Assembly (NCBI GenBank): GCA_965204165.1
Contig: OZ241969.1
Coordinates: 3,658,001-3,722,000, forward strand
Length of the DNA stretch: 64,000 nt
Source: VYFG01 sp965204165
Lineage (GTDB): Bacteria; Pseudomonadota; Gammaproteobacteria; Arenicellales; Poriferihabitantaceae
Direction of reading: 5' to 3'
Position 1 is the first letter of the stretch. Every line of letters starts with the position of its first letter. A program made the position numbers and the translations under genes. Of the stretch, positions 34,625 to 42,962 are shown piece after piece. Under the pieces are notes generated by a model that saw nothing but the letters and a program-made list of their open reading frames with translations, had not been told where the DNA came from and did not search any database.

Positions 34625-36064
34625 TCACCCTACCCTGATCCAGGTCACCATGCCGCCGGTCTGGTGCTCGAGCATGTGGCAATGCAGCAGCCAGTCGCCC
34701 GGGTTGTCCGCCAGGAACTTCACCGCCAGGCGTTCCCTGGGCGGGATCAGCACGGTGTCCCTGAGCACCGCGCCGGACTCCGCGGTCCCGGCCATGGTGC
34801 CCGGAACCTCGAAGTGATGGCCGTGCAGATGCATGCCGTGGAACCAGGCGGTGCGGTTCTCGAAGACAATCTCCTGGGTGCTGCCGAGGGGTGCGGATAA
34901 CAGGGGCGCCGCCGGCTTGTCAATCACGCCGTTCTGCGCCCAGACCATGCCAAGGCGAGCCAGCGCCCGGATGTCCAGCATCTCCCCCTGGTAGTCCGCC
35001 CGGTCGAGGTCCCCCATGGCACCGCCCCGCATCACCAGCGGGGTGCTTGCATCCGGCACGGCCGCCGCCGGGCGCACGGGATTCGGCGGCAGGGCCCGGG
35101 GCGGTTCCCCCCTCGGCGGCTTGCCGGGACGGTCCGCTGGGGCAAACCCGACCAGCGGGATCACCAGTCCGCGATCGCGGAAATCCAGTGTCGCGCCCGC
35201 CCCCAGTTTCGCCGGAACATCCGTGATGACATCCATCCGCTGCCCGGGGCTGAGCACCAGCTCGGACCGGACCTGCCATGGTTCGGGCAGCGGCATGCCG
35301 TCCAGCGATACGACCCAGGCCTGCCATGGAGGAAGCGTCAGGGTCATGACCAGGGAATTGGCGGGATTCACCAGCCTGAGGCGCAGCCGGTCTCCCGCCC
35401 CGACAGGGATCGTCTCGCTGCCCCGGCCGTTCACGGTCAGCCAGTTGCCGACGCGGCCCTCGTGGGTGATGTCGTGGAGGTTCCCGAAGGACGGGTGGAT
35501 GCGCCCGGTCTCGTCCAGGCGCCAGTCATCCACCACCAGGACCACGTCCCGGTCCACGTCCGGCGGTTCCGGTTCGTCCACCACCAGGACCCCGTAGAGC
35601 CCGCGCCCCACTTGTTCGGATGAGCGCTGGTGGGCGTGATACCAGTACGTCCCCGCGTCCGGAACCGTGAACTCGTAGCGGAAGCTTTCCCCGGGAAGGA
35701 CACTATCCTGGGTCATGCCCACCACCCCGTCCATCGCGTTGTCGATCCTCAGGCCATGCCAGTGGATTGCGCTGCCCTCGGCAAGTTCGTTGCGGAAATC
35801 GACCACGAGGCGCTCGCCCTGCCCCAGGCGGATCAGGGGCCCCGGCACCTGGCCGTTATAGGACCAGGTTTCCGTGTCGGCGGGCAGTCCCGGGTCCAGG
35901 CGCTGACGGCCCTTCCCGGCAACCAGGATGTGGCTGTTCACGCGGGGAGAGGCGGCCCCCAGGGCGGCACCCGGGAGCACCAGTCCCGCGGCCACGCCGG
36001 CAAGCAGCCGGCGTCGGGACGGCGAATGCCCTAGGGTCCACAGAGCCGGGAGTCCCGTTCGCAT
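34625..36064 (-). CDS. multicopper oxidase, Tat-exported
   Basis: A 479-residue three-domain copper oxidase. A twin-arginine signal (SPSRRRLLAGVAAGLVLPGAALG) exports the folded enzyme. Copper-ligand motifs are HWHGL and WYHAHQRSSEQVGRGLYG in domain 1, and HGMHLHGHHFEV and LLHCHMLEHQTGGM in domain 3, with the type 1 Cys in LLHCHMLEH. The HCHMLEH signature resembles CopA/CueO-type oxidases. The start at 36064 gives the signal peptide a normal length. A role in copper or metal oxidation is likely. Confidence 0.9.
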   Translation of the reverse strand: MRTGLPALWTLGHSPSRRRLLAGVAAGLVLPGAALGAASPRVNSHILVAGKGRQRLDPGLPADTETWSYNGQVPGPLIRLGQGERLVVDFRNELAEGSAIHWHGLRIDNAMDGVVGMTQDSVLPGESFRYEFTVPDAGTYWYHAHQRSSEQVGRGLYGVLVVDEPEPPDVDRDVVLVVDDWRLDETGRIHPSFGNLHDITHEGRVGNWLTVNGRGSETIPVGAGDRLRLRLVNPANSLVMTLTLPPWQAWVVSLDGMPLPEPWQVRSELVLSPGQRMDVITDVPAKLGAGATLDFRDRGLVIPLVGFAPADRPGKPPRGEPPRALPPNPVRPAAAVPDASTPLVMRGGAMGDLDRADYQGEMLDIRALARLGMVWAQNGVIDKPAAPLLSAPLGSTQEIVFENRTAWFHGMHLHGHHFEVPGTMAGTAESGAVLRDTVLIPPRERLAVKFLADNPGDWLLHCHMLEHQTGGMVTWIRVG

Positions 36065-36262
36065 CACGGCAGTCACGATGCCGCCCTGCAGTGTCGGATT
36101 GATCTTGATTTCACGGCCATGTCCACCGTTCCTGCCTGTACTTCGGGGCACTATAGCACAGGAGCATCCCGGTCCTGCCGGGCCGTCCGCTCCGCCTGTT
36201 CCGCGGTGCGTATCGGGCGACCGGGAAACGCCGGAAGGTCAATGGACGGGCCGGGCGTTCTT

Positions 36263-37276
36263 TCAGGAATACGCGGCCTGCCTCTTGGCGTTCCAGCCCT
36301 GGGTGAAGCGGTCCGCCACCATGGCGATGATCGCCATGCCGATACCGGCAATGATGCCCACGCCGAAGTCGCCGTCGCCGAGGCCGATATACACCTGCTG
36401 CCCGAGGCCGTTGGTGCCCACCAGGGCGGCGATCACCAGCATGGCGATGGCATACATGATGGTCTGGTTGAGGCCCAGCATGATCACCGGCAGGGCAAGC
36501 GGCAGCTTCACCTGGGTGAGCAGCTGCCAGCGGGTGCATCCCATGCTGGTGGATGCCTCGATGACGTCCGCGGGGAGATTCCGCAGGCCGTGCTCGGTGT
36601 AGCGGATGGACGGGACGATTGCGTAGGCGACGACGGCCAGAAGGGCGCTGAACTCGCCGATCTTGAAGAGCATCACGAAGGGAATCAGGATCACGAAAAG
36701 CGGCATGGTCTGCAGGGTGTCGTTGATGGGCCGCACGATCCTGGACACCATGGGCACCTCCGAGGCGGTGATGCCGATCAGGCCTCCCACGATGAAGGAG
36801 ATGATCACTGCGATGCCGCAAAGATAGACCGACAGCATCGCCTGGGGCCATACCCCGACCAGTACCAGGGACAGGAGTGCCAGCAGGGTGCCGGTCGCGA
36901 GCTTCCTGCCGCCCAGCTGGAAGCCGAGGGCCGAGGCCATCGCCACCAGCACCAGCCAGGAAAGCTTGGTCAGCCCGAAGTAGAGCAGCACCCCCATGAA
37001 GAGGATGGCCAGTGCCAGGTGGACCCGGCCCCTGAACCAGGCCCAGGCACCCAGCGCCATGACCAGCGCGGCGTAGCCGAGGCGCAGGGGCTGGGTGAAT
37101 TCAAAACCCCAGGAATATGGACTGATGGTATCCACGAGACCCACCCGCACCGGCAGCATGATGTAATAGAACGCCACCGTCTTCAGCGCGCCGATGACGT
37201 CGCTCCAGTTAGAATGAGGTTCTCCAGCCACTGGTTCATGGCATCGGCGGGGTAGATCACCCAGGCCCGGGGCCAC
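36263..37276 (-). CDS. betaine/TMAO-type ABC transporter permease, C-terminal half
   Basis: This frame carries a complete BPD_transp_1 permease domain (GGLIGITASEVPMVSRIVRPINDTLQTMPLFVILIPF, the EAA-like VIEASTSMGCTRWQLLTQVKLPLALP, then ALVGTNGLGQQVY). Homology begins only at NWSDVIGALK near 37210. The preceding residues are the shadow of the upstream gene and start at a GTG inside it. In the related transporters the two permease domains are fused in one ~650-residue chain, so this is best read as the second half after a one-base frameshift. Confidence 0.8.
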   Translation of the reverse strand: MAPGLGDLPRRCHEPVAGEPHSNWSDVIGALKTVAFYYIMLPVRVGLVDTISPYSWGFEFTQPLRLGYAALVMALGAWAWFRGRVHLALAILFMGVLLYFGLTKLSWLVLVAMASALGFQLGGRKLATGTLLALLSLVLVGVWPQAMLSVYLCGIAVIISFIVGGLIGITASEVPMVSRIVRPINDTLQTMPLFVILIPFVMLFKIGEFSALLAVVAYAIVPSIRYTEHGLRNLPADVIEASTSMGCTRWQLLTQVKLPLALPVIMLGLNQTIMYAIAMLVIAALVGTNGLGQQVYIGLGDGDFGVGIIAGIGMAIIAMVADRFTQGWNAKRQAAYS

Positions 37277-38322
37277 TCCCGGAACGCGGGCACCACGTTC
37301 GAAAGGAGAAATGCCAGGATGGCCCCCACGACCCCGATCACCAGGTAGCGGTGGCGCCTGAGGAAACCCTCCTCGGCCGCTGACTCCCGGTCATCCTCCC
37401 CGGCGAACCCGTAGGTGATGCGGTCGATGACCATGGCGAGCAGCGCGATCACGATGCCCGCCAGTATGCTTTCACCGAACTGCGCCTTGCGGATGCGCAG
37501 GAGCACTTCCCAGCCGATGTCCGCCGTGCCGCCGATGATCGAGGCGATGATGACCATGGAGACCGCCGCCATGGTGGTCTGGTTGGCGCCAAGCAGCAAC
37601 TGGTGGGACGCGGAGGGAATCCGTACCTGCCAGAACAGCTGTCTCGGCGTGGCGCCGGACATGAGACCGGACTCGATAACCTCCGCTGAAACCCTGCGAA
37701 GGCCCAGCATGGTATTGCGCACCATGGGCGGGAAGGCGAAGAGGATGCTCGCGATCAGTCCGACCACGGGCCCGAAGCCGAACAGGAGCAGGATCGGCAG
37801 GAGGTAGGCGAACGCGGGAATCGTCTGGAGCATGTCCAGCATGGGCATGATGATCTTTTCCGCGCGGCCCGAGCGGAATCCCCACACCCCGAACATGAAG
37901 CCGACCGCGACGGCCAGCGGCACGGAGAGGATCACCAGGGAGAGCGAGTTCATGCTTTCCGGCCAGTAGCCCACGACGACCATGTACAGGAGCGCCAGGG
38001 TCGAGAACAGGGCCAGCTTCCATCCCGCCGCGGCCCAGGATGCCGCCGCAGTCAGCACCATCACCACCGGCCAGGGCAGCCACTGCAGGAATTGCTGGAC
38101 CCCGGAGACCGGCACCGCGAGGATGTCCGACAGTCCGCGGAAGAACCAGCCGGTCCACTGGGTGAACCAGTTCATGGCGCTGTTCAGCATCGGGGTCAGG
38201 GGCACCACCCATCCCTCGGGATAGGCGATGAACCAGTCGCCCTTCTCCCCCAGGAGCTGGGTCGTGAGGAGCAGCCCGATGAGGATGACCCAGAGCAGTC
38301 TCTGCCAGGTCTCAACGCCCAT
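37183..38322 (-). CDS. betaine/TMAO-type ABC transporter permease, N-terminal half
   Basis: The 379-residue frame contains the first permease domain (FGVWGFRSGRAEKIIMPMLDMLQTIPAFAYLLPILLLFGFG, EAA-like VIESGLMSGATPRQLFWQVRIPSASHQ). It then runs on through YPADAMNQWLENLI, after which the frame leaves the homologous path and stops within 12 codons. Adding one base near 37210 would join LENLIL to NWSDVIG. The start overlaps the ATPase gene end by 11 bases. Either the fused permease was broken by a real mutation or the assembly has a one-base error. Confidence 0.8.
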   Translation of the reverse strand: MGVETWQRLLWVILIGLLLTTQLLGEKGDWFIAYPEGWVVPLTPMLNSAMNWFTQWTGWFFRGLSDILAVPVSGVQQFLQWLPWPVVMVLTAAASWAAAGWKLALFSTLALLYMVVVGYWPESMNSLSLVILSVPLAVAVGFMFGVWGFRSGRAEKIIMPMLDMLQTIPAFAYLLPILLLFGFGPVVGLIASILFAFPPMVRNTMLGLRRVSAEVIESGLMSGATPRQLFWQVRIPSASHQLLLGANQTTMAAVSMVIIASIIGGTADIGWEVLLRIRKAQFGESILAGIVIALLAMVIDRITYGFAGEDDRESAAEEGFLRRHRYLVIGVVGAILAFLLSNVVPAFREWPRAWVIYPADAMNQWLENLILTGATSSAR

Positions 38323-39367
38323 CGGTGGCGCTCTCCCTGGCCAGTGCGCGGATCACGCTTTCGGCGGTGGCGATGCCGAGGGAGGTCCCGTCTTCAGCCC
38401 GGACCCGGACGCCGGACGCCTCGGCAAGCGCCGGCAGGAGGTCCTCGATGCAGCACTTCTCGTCCACCTCCGGCAGGCCTTCGCCCCCGTCGGATTCGTC
38501 TGTGGCGCGAACCACTGAACGGGCCGTGAGCACACGCGTGACAGGCACGTCGTTGGTGAAATCGGCGACATAGTCATCCGCCGGGCTCACGATGAGTTCC
38601 GCAGGCGTTCCCATCTGCACGATCTGCCCGTCCTTCATGATCATCATGCGGTCCGCGATGCGCAGGGCCTCGAGGAAGTCATGGGTGATGAATACGATGG
38701 ACTTGTGCAGCTGGTTCTGGATGCTCAGGAACTCGTTCTGCATCTCGCGCCTGATGAGCGGGTCCAGGGCGGAAAAGGGCTCGTCCAGGAACCAGATGTC
38801 CGGCTCCACCGCCAGGGACCGGGCAATCCCCACCCGTTGCTGCTGACCGCCGGACAGTTGCCTCGGGTAACTCTTTTCCCTGCCCGTCAGGCCCACAAGG
38901 TCGATCACCCGCTGCGCCCGCTGGCGCCGTTCGGCCACACCCAGCCCCTGGAGCTTCAGCGGGAAGGCGATGTTGTCGATGACGTTCAGGTGGGGCAGAA
39001 GACCGAAGCTCTGGAACACCATCCCCATCTTGTGCCTGCGAATGTCGATGAGTTCGGCGGCGTTCTTCTTGAGGAGGTCCTCCCCGTCAAGCAGGACCTC
39101 CCCCGCGGTGGGTTCCACCAGGCGCGAAAGGCAGCGCACCACGGTGGACTTGCCCGATCCCGACAGCCCCATGATGACGAAAATCTCGCCCACGGACACA
39201 TCGAAGCTGACATCGCCGCAGGCCACGATATGTCCGGATTCCCGGATTACTCCGGCGTGGGCGTCCGGATCGGGAACCGCACCGGTGCCCCGGTCGAAGA
39301 AACGGTCCGGGCTGTCGCCATAGACTTTCCAGACGTTGCGGCAGGAAAGCTTGATCGGTTTTTCCAT
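38312..39367 (-). CDS. ATP-binding protein of a betaine/TMAO-type ABC transporter
   Basis: A 351-residue ProV/TmoV-type ATPase. Walker A is GLSGSGKST, the Q-loop lies in MGMVFQSFGLLPH, the signature is QLSGGQQQRVGIARSLA, Walker B is IWFLDEPFSALDP, and the switch His is in FITHDF. An insert between strand 1 and Walker A (DSPDRFFDRGTGAVPDPDAHAGVIRES) and a divergent C-terminal CBS-like region are typical of this subfamily. It is co-directional with the permease and binding-protein genes and forms their motor. Confidence 0.9.
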   Translation of the reverse strand: MEKPIKLSCRNVWKVYGDSPDRFFDRGTGAVPDPDAHAGVIRESGHIVACGDVSFDVSVGEIFVIMGLSGSGKSTVVRCLSRLVEPTAGEVLLDGEDLLKKNAAELIDIRRHKMGMVFQSFGLLPHLNVIDNIAFPLKLQGLGVAERRQRAQRVIDLVGLTGREKSYPRQLSGGQQQRVGIARSLAVEPDIWFLDEPFSALDPLIRREMQNEFLSIQNQLHKSIVFITHDFLEALRIADRMMIMKDGQIVQMGTPAELIVSPADDYVADFTNDVPVTRVLTARSVVRATDESDGGEGLPEVDEKCCIEDLLPALAEASGVRVRAEDGTSLGIATAESVIRALARESATDGR

Positions 39368-39490
39368 CAGGTAGGGGTCTCAGAGGTCTTGGCGGGCATA
39401 CCGCGGGCGGGCGCCCAAGAAACAAGGCCGGGAAGCATGCCATCCGGCATGTCCCGGCCCTGGGGTTGGGAATCCGTGATCGTCAGCGGA

Positions 39491-40441
39491 TCACATGGCG
39501 GCGGAAACCCAGGGGGACCACATGGCCTCGTTGGCGCCAACCCACTCGGTTATCACCTCCTCAAGGTCCCGCTTCTTGCTGTCCACTTCCAGCATCAGGG
39601 CATTCTGGGTCGCGTTGTCAATGGACAGGGCCTCAATCAGCTTGAGTGCGCCGGGCCACTTCTCGCCGAAGCCCTTCCAGACGATCTTGCCGATGTTGGC
39701 CTGGGCGAACCCGCAGTCATTGGTCTTGCCCGGGTCGAATCCATGCTCGGGCTCGGTGTCGCAGTTCGGATGTGCGGCGGGCAGGTCCACCCATTCCATG
39801 TCCAGTTCGGCATGCAGCCAGTGCGGGGCCCAGAACATCATCAGGGAGGGTTCCTTTGCCGCATAGGCAGCCTTGAGTTCGGCGATCATGGCGCCCTCGC
39901 TGCCGCCGGCAATGGGCTGGAACGGCAGACCCGCGGTCTCGACCAAGTCCTTAGACCGTGTGCCCCAGTCGGCCGGGTAGGTGATCAGCCTTCCCTTGGG
40001 GAAGGTGTCCGGCGCGGCAAACGCCTGGGCACATTCGATCAGCGCCTCGTGGGACGGCAGTCCGGGGCATTTTTCCGCCATGTAGGAGGGATACATCCAG
40101 CCCTCCCGCGGTTCGAGGCCGAGGGGGCCCACCTTGACGATGTCGCCGGACTCCACCGCCTTGGGATAGATGTCGCCGACGTTGTTGTCCCAGACCTCGG
40201 GCTGCAGGTGCAGGTTGCCCTCGGCGATGCCCTTGAACTGCGGCACCGCGCCCGCGGTGACGTATTCGATGTTGAAGCCGGCCTTCTGCAGGAGCTGCCC
40301 GGTGATATGTGCGGAGATGTGCTGACCGGTCCATTCGTTGATAACGATCTTGATGGGATCCGACGAGCCGTTTGCAGCAAGGGCACTGGTGCAGGCCAGG
40401 GCGCCCGCCGTCATGCCGAGTAACAGGTGTCTGATTTTCAT
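39491..40441 (-). CDS. substrate-binding protein of a TMAO/betaine-type ABC transporter
   Basis: A 316-residue OpuAC-type periplasmic protein with a signal peptide (MKIRHLLLGMTAGALACTSALA). Tryptophans likely to form the quaternary-amine cage lie in INEWTGQ, PEVWDNN, REGWMYPSYMAEKCPGLP, ADWGTRSK and MFWAPHWLHAE. The GWMYPSYMAEKCPG stretch and the Cys pair near the C-terminus (CDTEPEH ... NDCGFA) resemble the TmoX TMAO-binding protein. Substrate specificity for TMAO, betaine or another methylated amine remains an inference. Confidence 0.85.
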   Translation of the reverse strand: MKIRHLLLGMTAGALACTSALAANGSSDPIKIVINEWTGQHISAHITGQLLQKAGFNIEYVTAGAVPQFKGIAEGNLHLQPEVWDNNVGDIYPKAVESGDIVKVGPLGLEPREGWMYPSYMAEKCPGLPSHEALIECAQAFAAPDTFPKGRLITYPADWGTRSKDLVETAGLPFQPIAGGSEGAMIAELKAAYAAKEPSLMMFWAPHWLHAELDMEWVDLPAAHPNCDTEPEHGFDPGKTNDCGFAQANIGKIVWKGFGEKWPGALKLIEALSIDNATQNALMLEVDSKKRDLEEVITEWVGANEAMWSPWVSAAM

Positions 40442-40634
40442 GGTTCTTCCCTCCGGAGGGGTCAGTGAATCGAGATGCCGATTTGGCTGGTTGGTATCGT
40501 GGAAAATTCAGCAATTCCGCAGAAAACGATACCACTTAAGCAAAGGGCGGGCAACCGGATTTCCGACACCTGATTACCTGAAGACTACCGACGGCGTATA
40601 CTTGTCGCTTGACTCCATCCCAGCCGCACAGTCC

Positions 40635-41405
40635 ATGACCCAGAAACCCGCATCCGACTGGTACGAGGTCCACCCGGTCGGCGATGGCATCAGCCTGATA
40701 CGGGAGACCCATGTCGCCGCCTGGCTCCGCTGCAACATCTGGCATGTCAGGGGGCACGAGCACGACCTTCTGATCGACTCCGGGATGGGACTGCGCCCGC
40801 TGAAAAAGGAGGTGAGCCTGATTTCAGGGCGGGCGGTGACCTGCATCGCCACCCACGCCCATTTCGACCATATCGGCGGCCAGCATGAATTCGAGACCCG
40901 GCTGGGACACCGAAGCGAAGCCGGAATCCACGCCGCACCAACCAGGGACAATGCCGCGGACTGGGCCCCGTTCATCCGTGCGGAAACTTTCAGCGCCCTG
41001 CCCCATGACGGATTCGATTACCGCGAATACAGCGTGACACCAGCCCCCCTGACCGGCTACCTGGACGAGGGAGACGTGGTGGATCTTGGCGACCGGCATT
41101 TCCGGGTCCTGCACCTGCCCGGCCATTCCCCGGGCTCCATCGCGCTCTACGAGCAGGCCACGGGAACCCTGTTTTCCGGCGATACCGTCTACGACGGTGC
41201 GCTCTACGACACCCTCTACCACTCGGACAGGACCCTGTACCGGCAAAGCCTGGAGCGGCTGCGTACCCTGCCCGTCAGCGTCGTGCACGGCGGACACGAG
41301 GGTTCCTTTGGCCGCGAGCGGCTGATACGGCTCATCGACGACTACGTCGACGGGAAAAACCGCATCGGCGACGCGGGGGAATGGGTCAGCCGGCAGATCG
41401 GCTGA
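40635..41405 (+). CDS. MBL-fold metallo-hydrolase
   Basis: A 256-residue metallo-beta-lactamase-fold enzyme with the metal motif THAHFDHIGG, a further His in HLPGHSPGSIALYE, the bridging Asp in LFSGDTVYDG and the final His in VVHGGHEGSFG. The start at 40635 (MTQKPASDWYEV) is chosen because the upstream extension overlaps the promoter of the divergent binding-protein gene. The position beside methylated-amine genes suggests a thioester or small-ester hydrolysis role in that pathway, without direct proof. Confidence 0.85.
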   Translation: MTQKPASDWYEVHPVGDGISLIRETHVAAWLRCNIWHVRGHEHDLLIDSGMGLRPLKKEVSLISGRAVTCIATHAHFDHIGGQHEFETRLGHRSEAGIHAAPTRDNAADWAPFIRAETFSALPHDGFDYREYSVTPAPLTGYLDEGDVVDLGDRHFRVLHLPGHSPGSIALYEQATGTLFSGDTVYDGALYDTLYHSDRTLYRQSLERLRTLPVSVVHGGHEGSFGRERLIRLIDDYVDGKNRIGDAGEWVSRQIG

Positions 41406-41429
41406 AGGAGCGCCCGCCGCCTCCCCGGG

Positions 41430-42962
41430 TCAGGGAAGCAGGATGTTGAAGCGGCTTCTCAGTTCCGCGTCGGTCTTCGGGTCGATGTATTCCGGATGAT
41501 GGTCCTCGAGGATCATCCGCGCACGCTCGTTGGCCTTCTCCAGAATCGTCCGCTTGCCCTCCTCCATCCAGGAAACCGGGTCCTGTCGATCCGACAGCGC
41601 GGGATAGTAGTAGTCCCGCTCCATGGCCGCCATGGTGTCCGCCCCGCCGAGAAAATGCCCCTCGCCGAAGACCGCCTCGCGGATCGCCCCGGGATTCAGG
41701 GTCCCGTCGTTGACCTCGATGCCCCGCAGGAGCCGGTAGACCAGGGACAGCATCTCGTCGTCCACCACGAAAGCCTCGAACGAGGCGCCGAGGAGGCTCG
41801 CCATCATGCCGGAGGACTCGTAGAGCATGTTGCCGCCCGCAAGGCCCACGGCCGTCGCGGACAGCGCCTTTTCCAGCCCCATCTGTGCGTCCACCGCCTT
41901 GGCGTCCGCCATGCTGCAGGCCGCGCCCGACGGCAGTCCGAGCCAGTTGGCAAGCTGCACGGAGGCGGCGTTCAGGAGGGAGATTTCGCCGCCGCTGCCG
42001 GCGAACGAACCCGTGCGAAGGTCGATCACGAAGGGCCAGTTGGAGAAGATCATCGGATAGCCCCGCTCGAACACGTTGACCATGACCAGGGCCGAGAGGG
42101 TCTCGGCCAGCGTCGAGGCCAGCATCCCGGCGGGCGCCGCCGGCGCCGTGGCGCCGGACTGCGCGGCCACGATGTTGTTGAGCGGCATCCGGTGGCGCAT
42201 GGCGGCCAGGGCCACGTGCACCGCGTCGGCCCCGTACCGGAGGGGCGAGATCACCGGGCTCACGTGGGCCTTGCAGAACGGCCTGTCGCGGAAGCGCCCT
42301 TCCCCGCCAAGCACCCGGTCGAAAAGCGCGATCACCGGGTCCACGTGATCGGCGACGAAAAAGCTGGTGCCGATGGGCTTGGTGGTTCCGCGCACCAGCG
42401 TATAGGCGGTGTTGATGTCGAGGTCGAAATTGTCCGGCACGTCGGTGGCGACGCAGCAGCGGGTGAACCAGGCGATGTTCTTGAGCGCGTCGGCAAGGCG
42501 GGTGAAGTCATGGAGGTCCTCCAGGGTGGACGGGCGGTAGTCGCCGCTCTCCAGATCCAGGGTCTGCACCGCCGCCCCGCCGGTGCCGAAATACACCCGC
42601 TCACCTCCGACCTCGATGTCGTGGGCGGGGTCGCGGCCATGGAAGGTGAAGGACCGGCAGGCGCCGGCAATGATGTCCTCCACCATGGCCCGGGGGTAGC
42701 AAAGCCTGCCCCGGTCGCTGAGTTCCGCCCCCGCTGAAAGGGCCTTTTCCCTGAGCTCCGCCGGGGCCTCGCCCATGCCGATTTCCGCGAGTATCCCGAG
42801 GGCGGTGTCGTAGATCGCCCGGACCTCCCCCTCGCCAAGGGGCCTGTAGCGGCCCCCGGCCGGCCCCGGGGGGCAGGGATCGACGGCCGGAGGCAGGGCG
42901 CGCTGCGCATGCATGGCCTCCCGGCTCGATTGCCCTCCCCGCCTGGTGCGCCTCGGGCTCAT
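41430..42962 (-). CDS. MttB family (non-pyrrolysine) methyltransferase coupled to a DMGDH-like gene
   Basis: A 510-residue MttB-family protein with DINTAYTLVRGTTKPIGTSFF, FCKAHVSPVISPLRYGADAV, AAPAGMLASTLAETLSALVMVN and the C-terminal GHFLGGADTMAAMERDYYYP. No internal stop occurs, so it is a non-pyrrolysine member. It differs clearly from the copy at 27705. Its ATG shares one base with the stop of the upstream flavoprotein gene (TGATG), so translation is coupled. The pair probably demethylates one amine in two steps; no corrinoid protein is encoded nearby. Confidence 0.86.
   Translation of the reverse strand: MSPRRTRRGGQSSREAMHAQRALPPAVDPCPPGPAGGRYRPLGEGEVRAIYDTALGILAEIGMGEAPAELREKALSAGAELSDRGRLCYPRAMVEDIIAGACRSFTFHGRDPAHDIEVGGERVYFGTGGAAVQTLDLESGDYRPSTLEDLHDFTRLADALKNIAWFTRCCVATDVPDNFDLDINTAYTLVRGTTKPIGTSFFVADHVDPVIALFDRVLGGEGRFRDRPFCKAHVSPVISPLRYGADAVHVALAAMRHRMPLNNIVAAQSGATAPAAPAGMLASTLAETLSALVMVNVFERGYPMIFSNWPFVIDLRTGSFAGSGGEISLLNAASVQLANWLGLPSGAACSMADAKAVDAQMGLEKALSATAVGLAGGNMLYESSGMMASLLGASFEAFVVDDEMLSLVYRLLRGIEVNDGTLNPGAIREAVFGEGHFLGGADTMAAMERDYYYPALSDRQDPVSWMEEGKRTILEKANERARMILEDHHPEYIDPKTDAELRSRFNILLP

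Noticed and set aside
27705..42962. True pyrrolysine-containing MttB
   Set aside because: Both MttB-family frames run without an internal TAG codon at normal length, so they are the non-pyrrolysine type.
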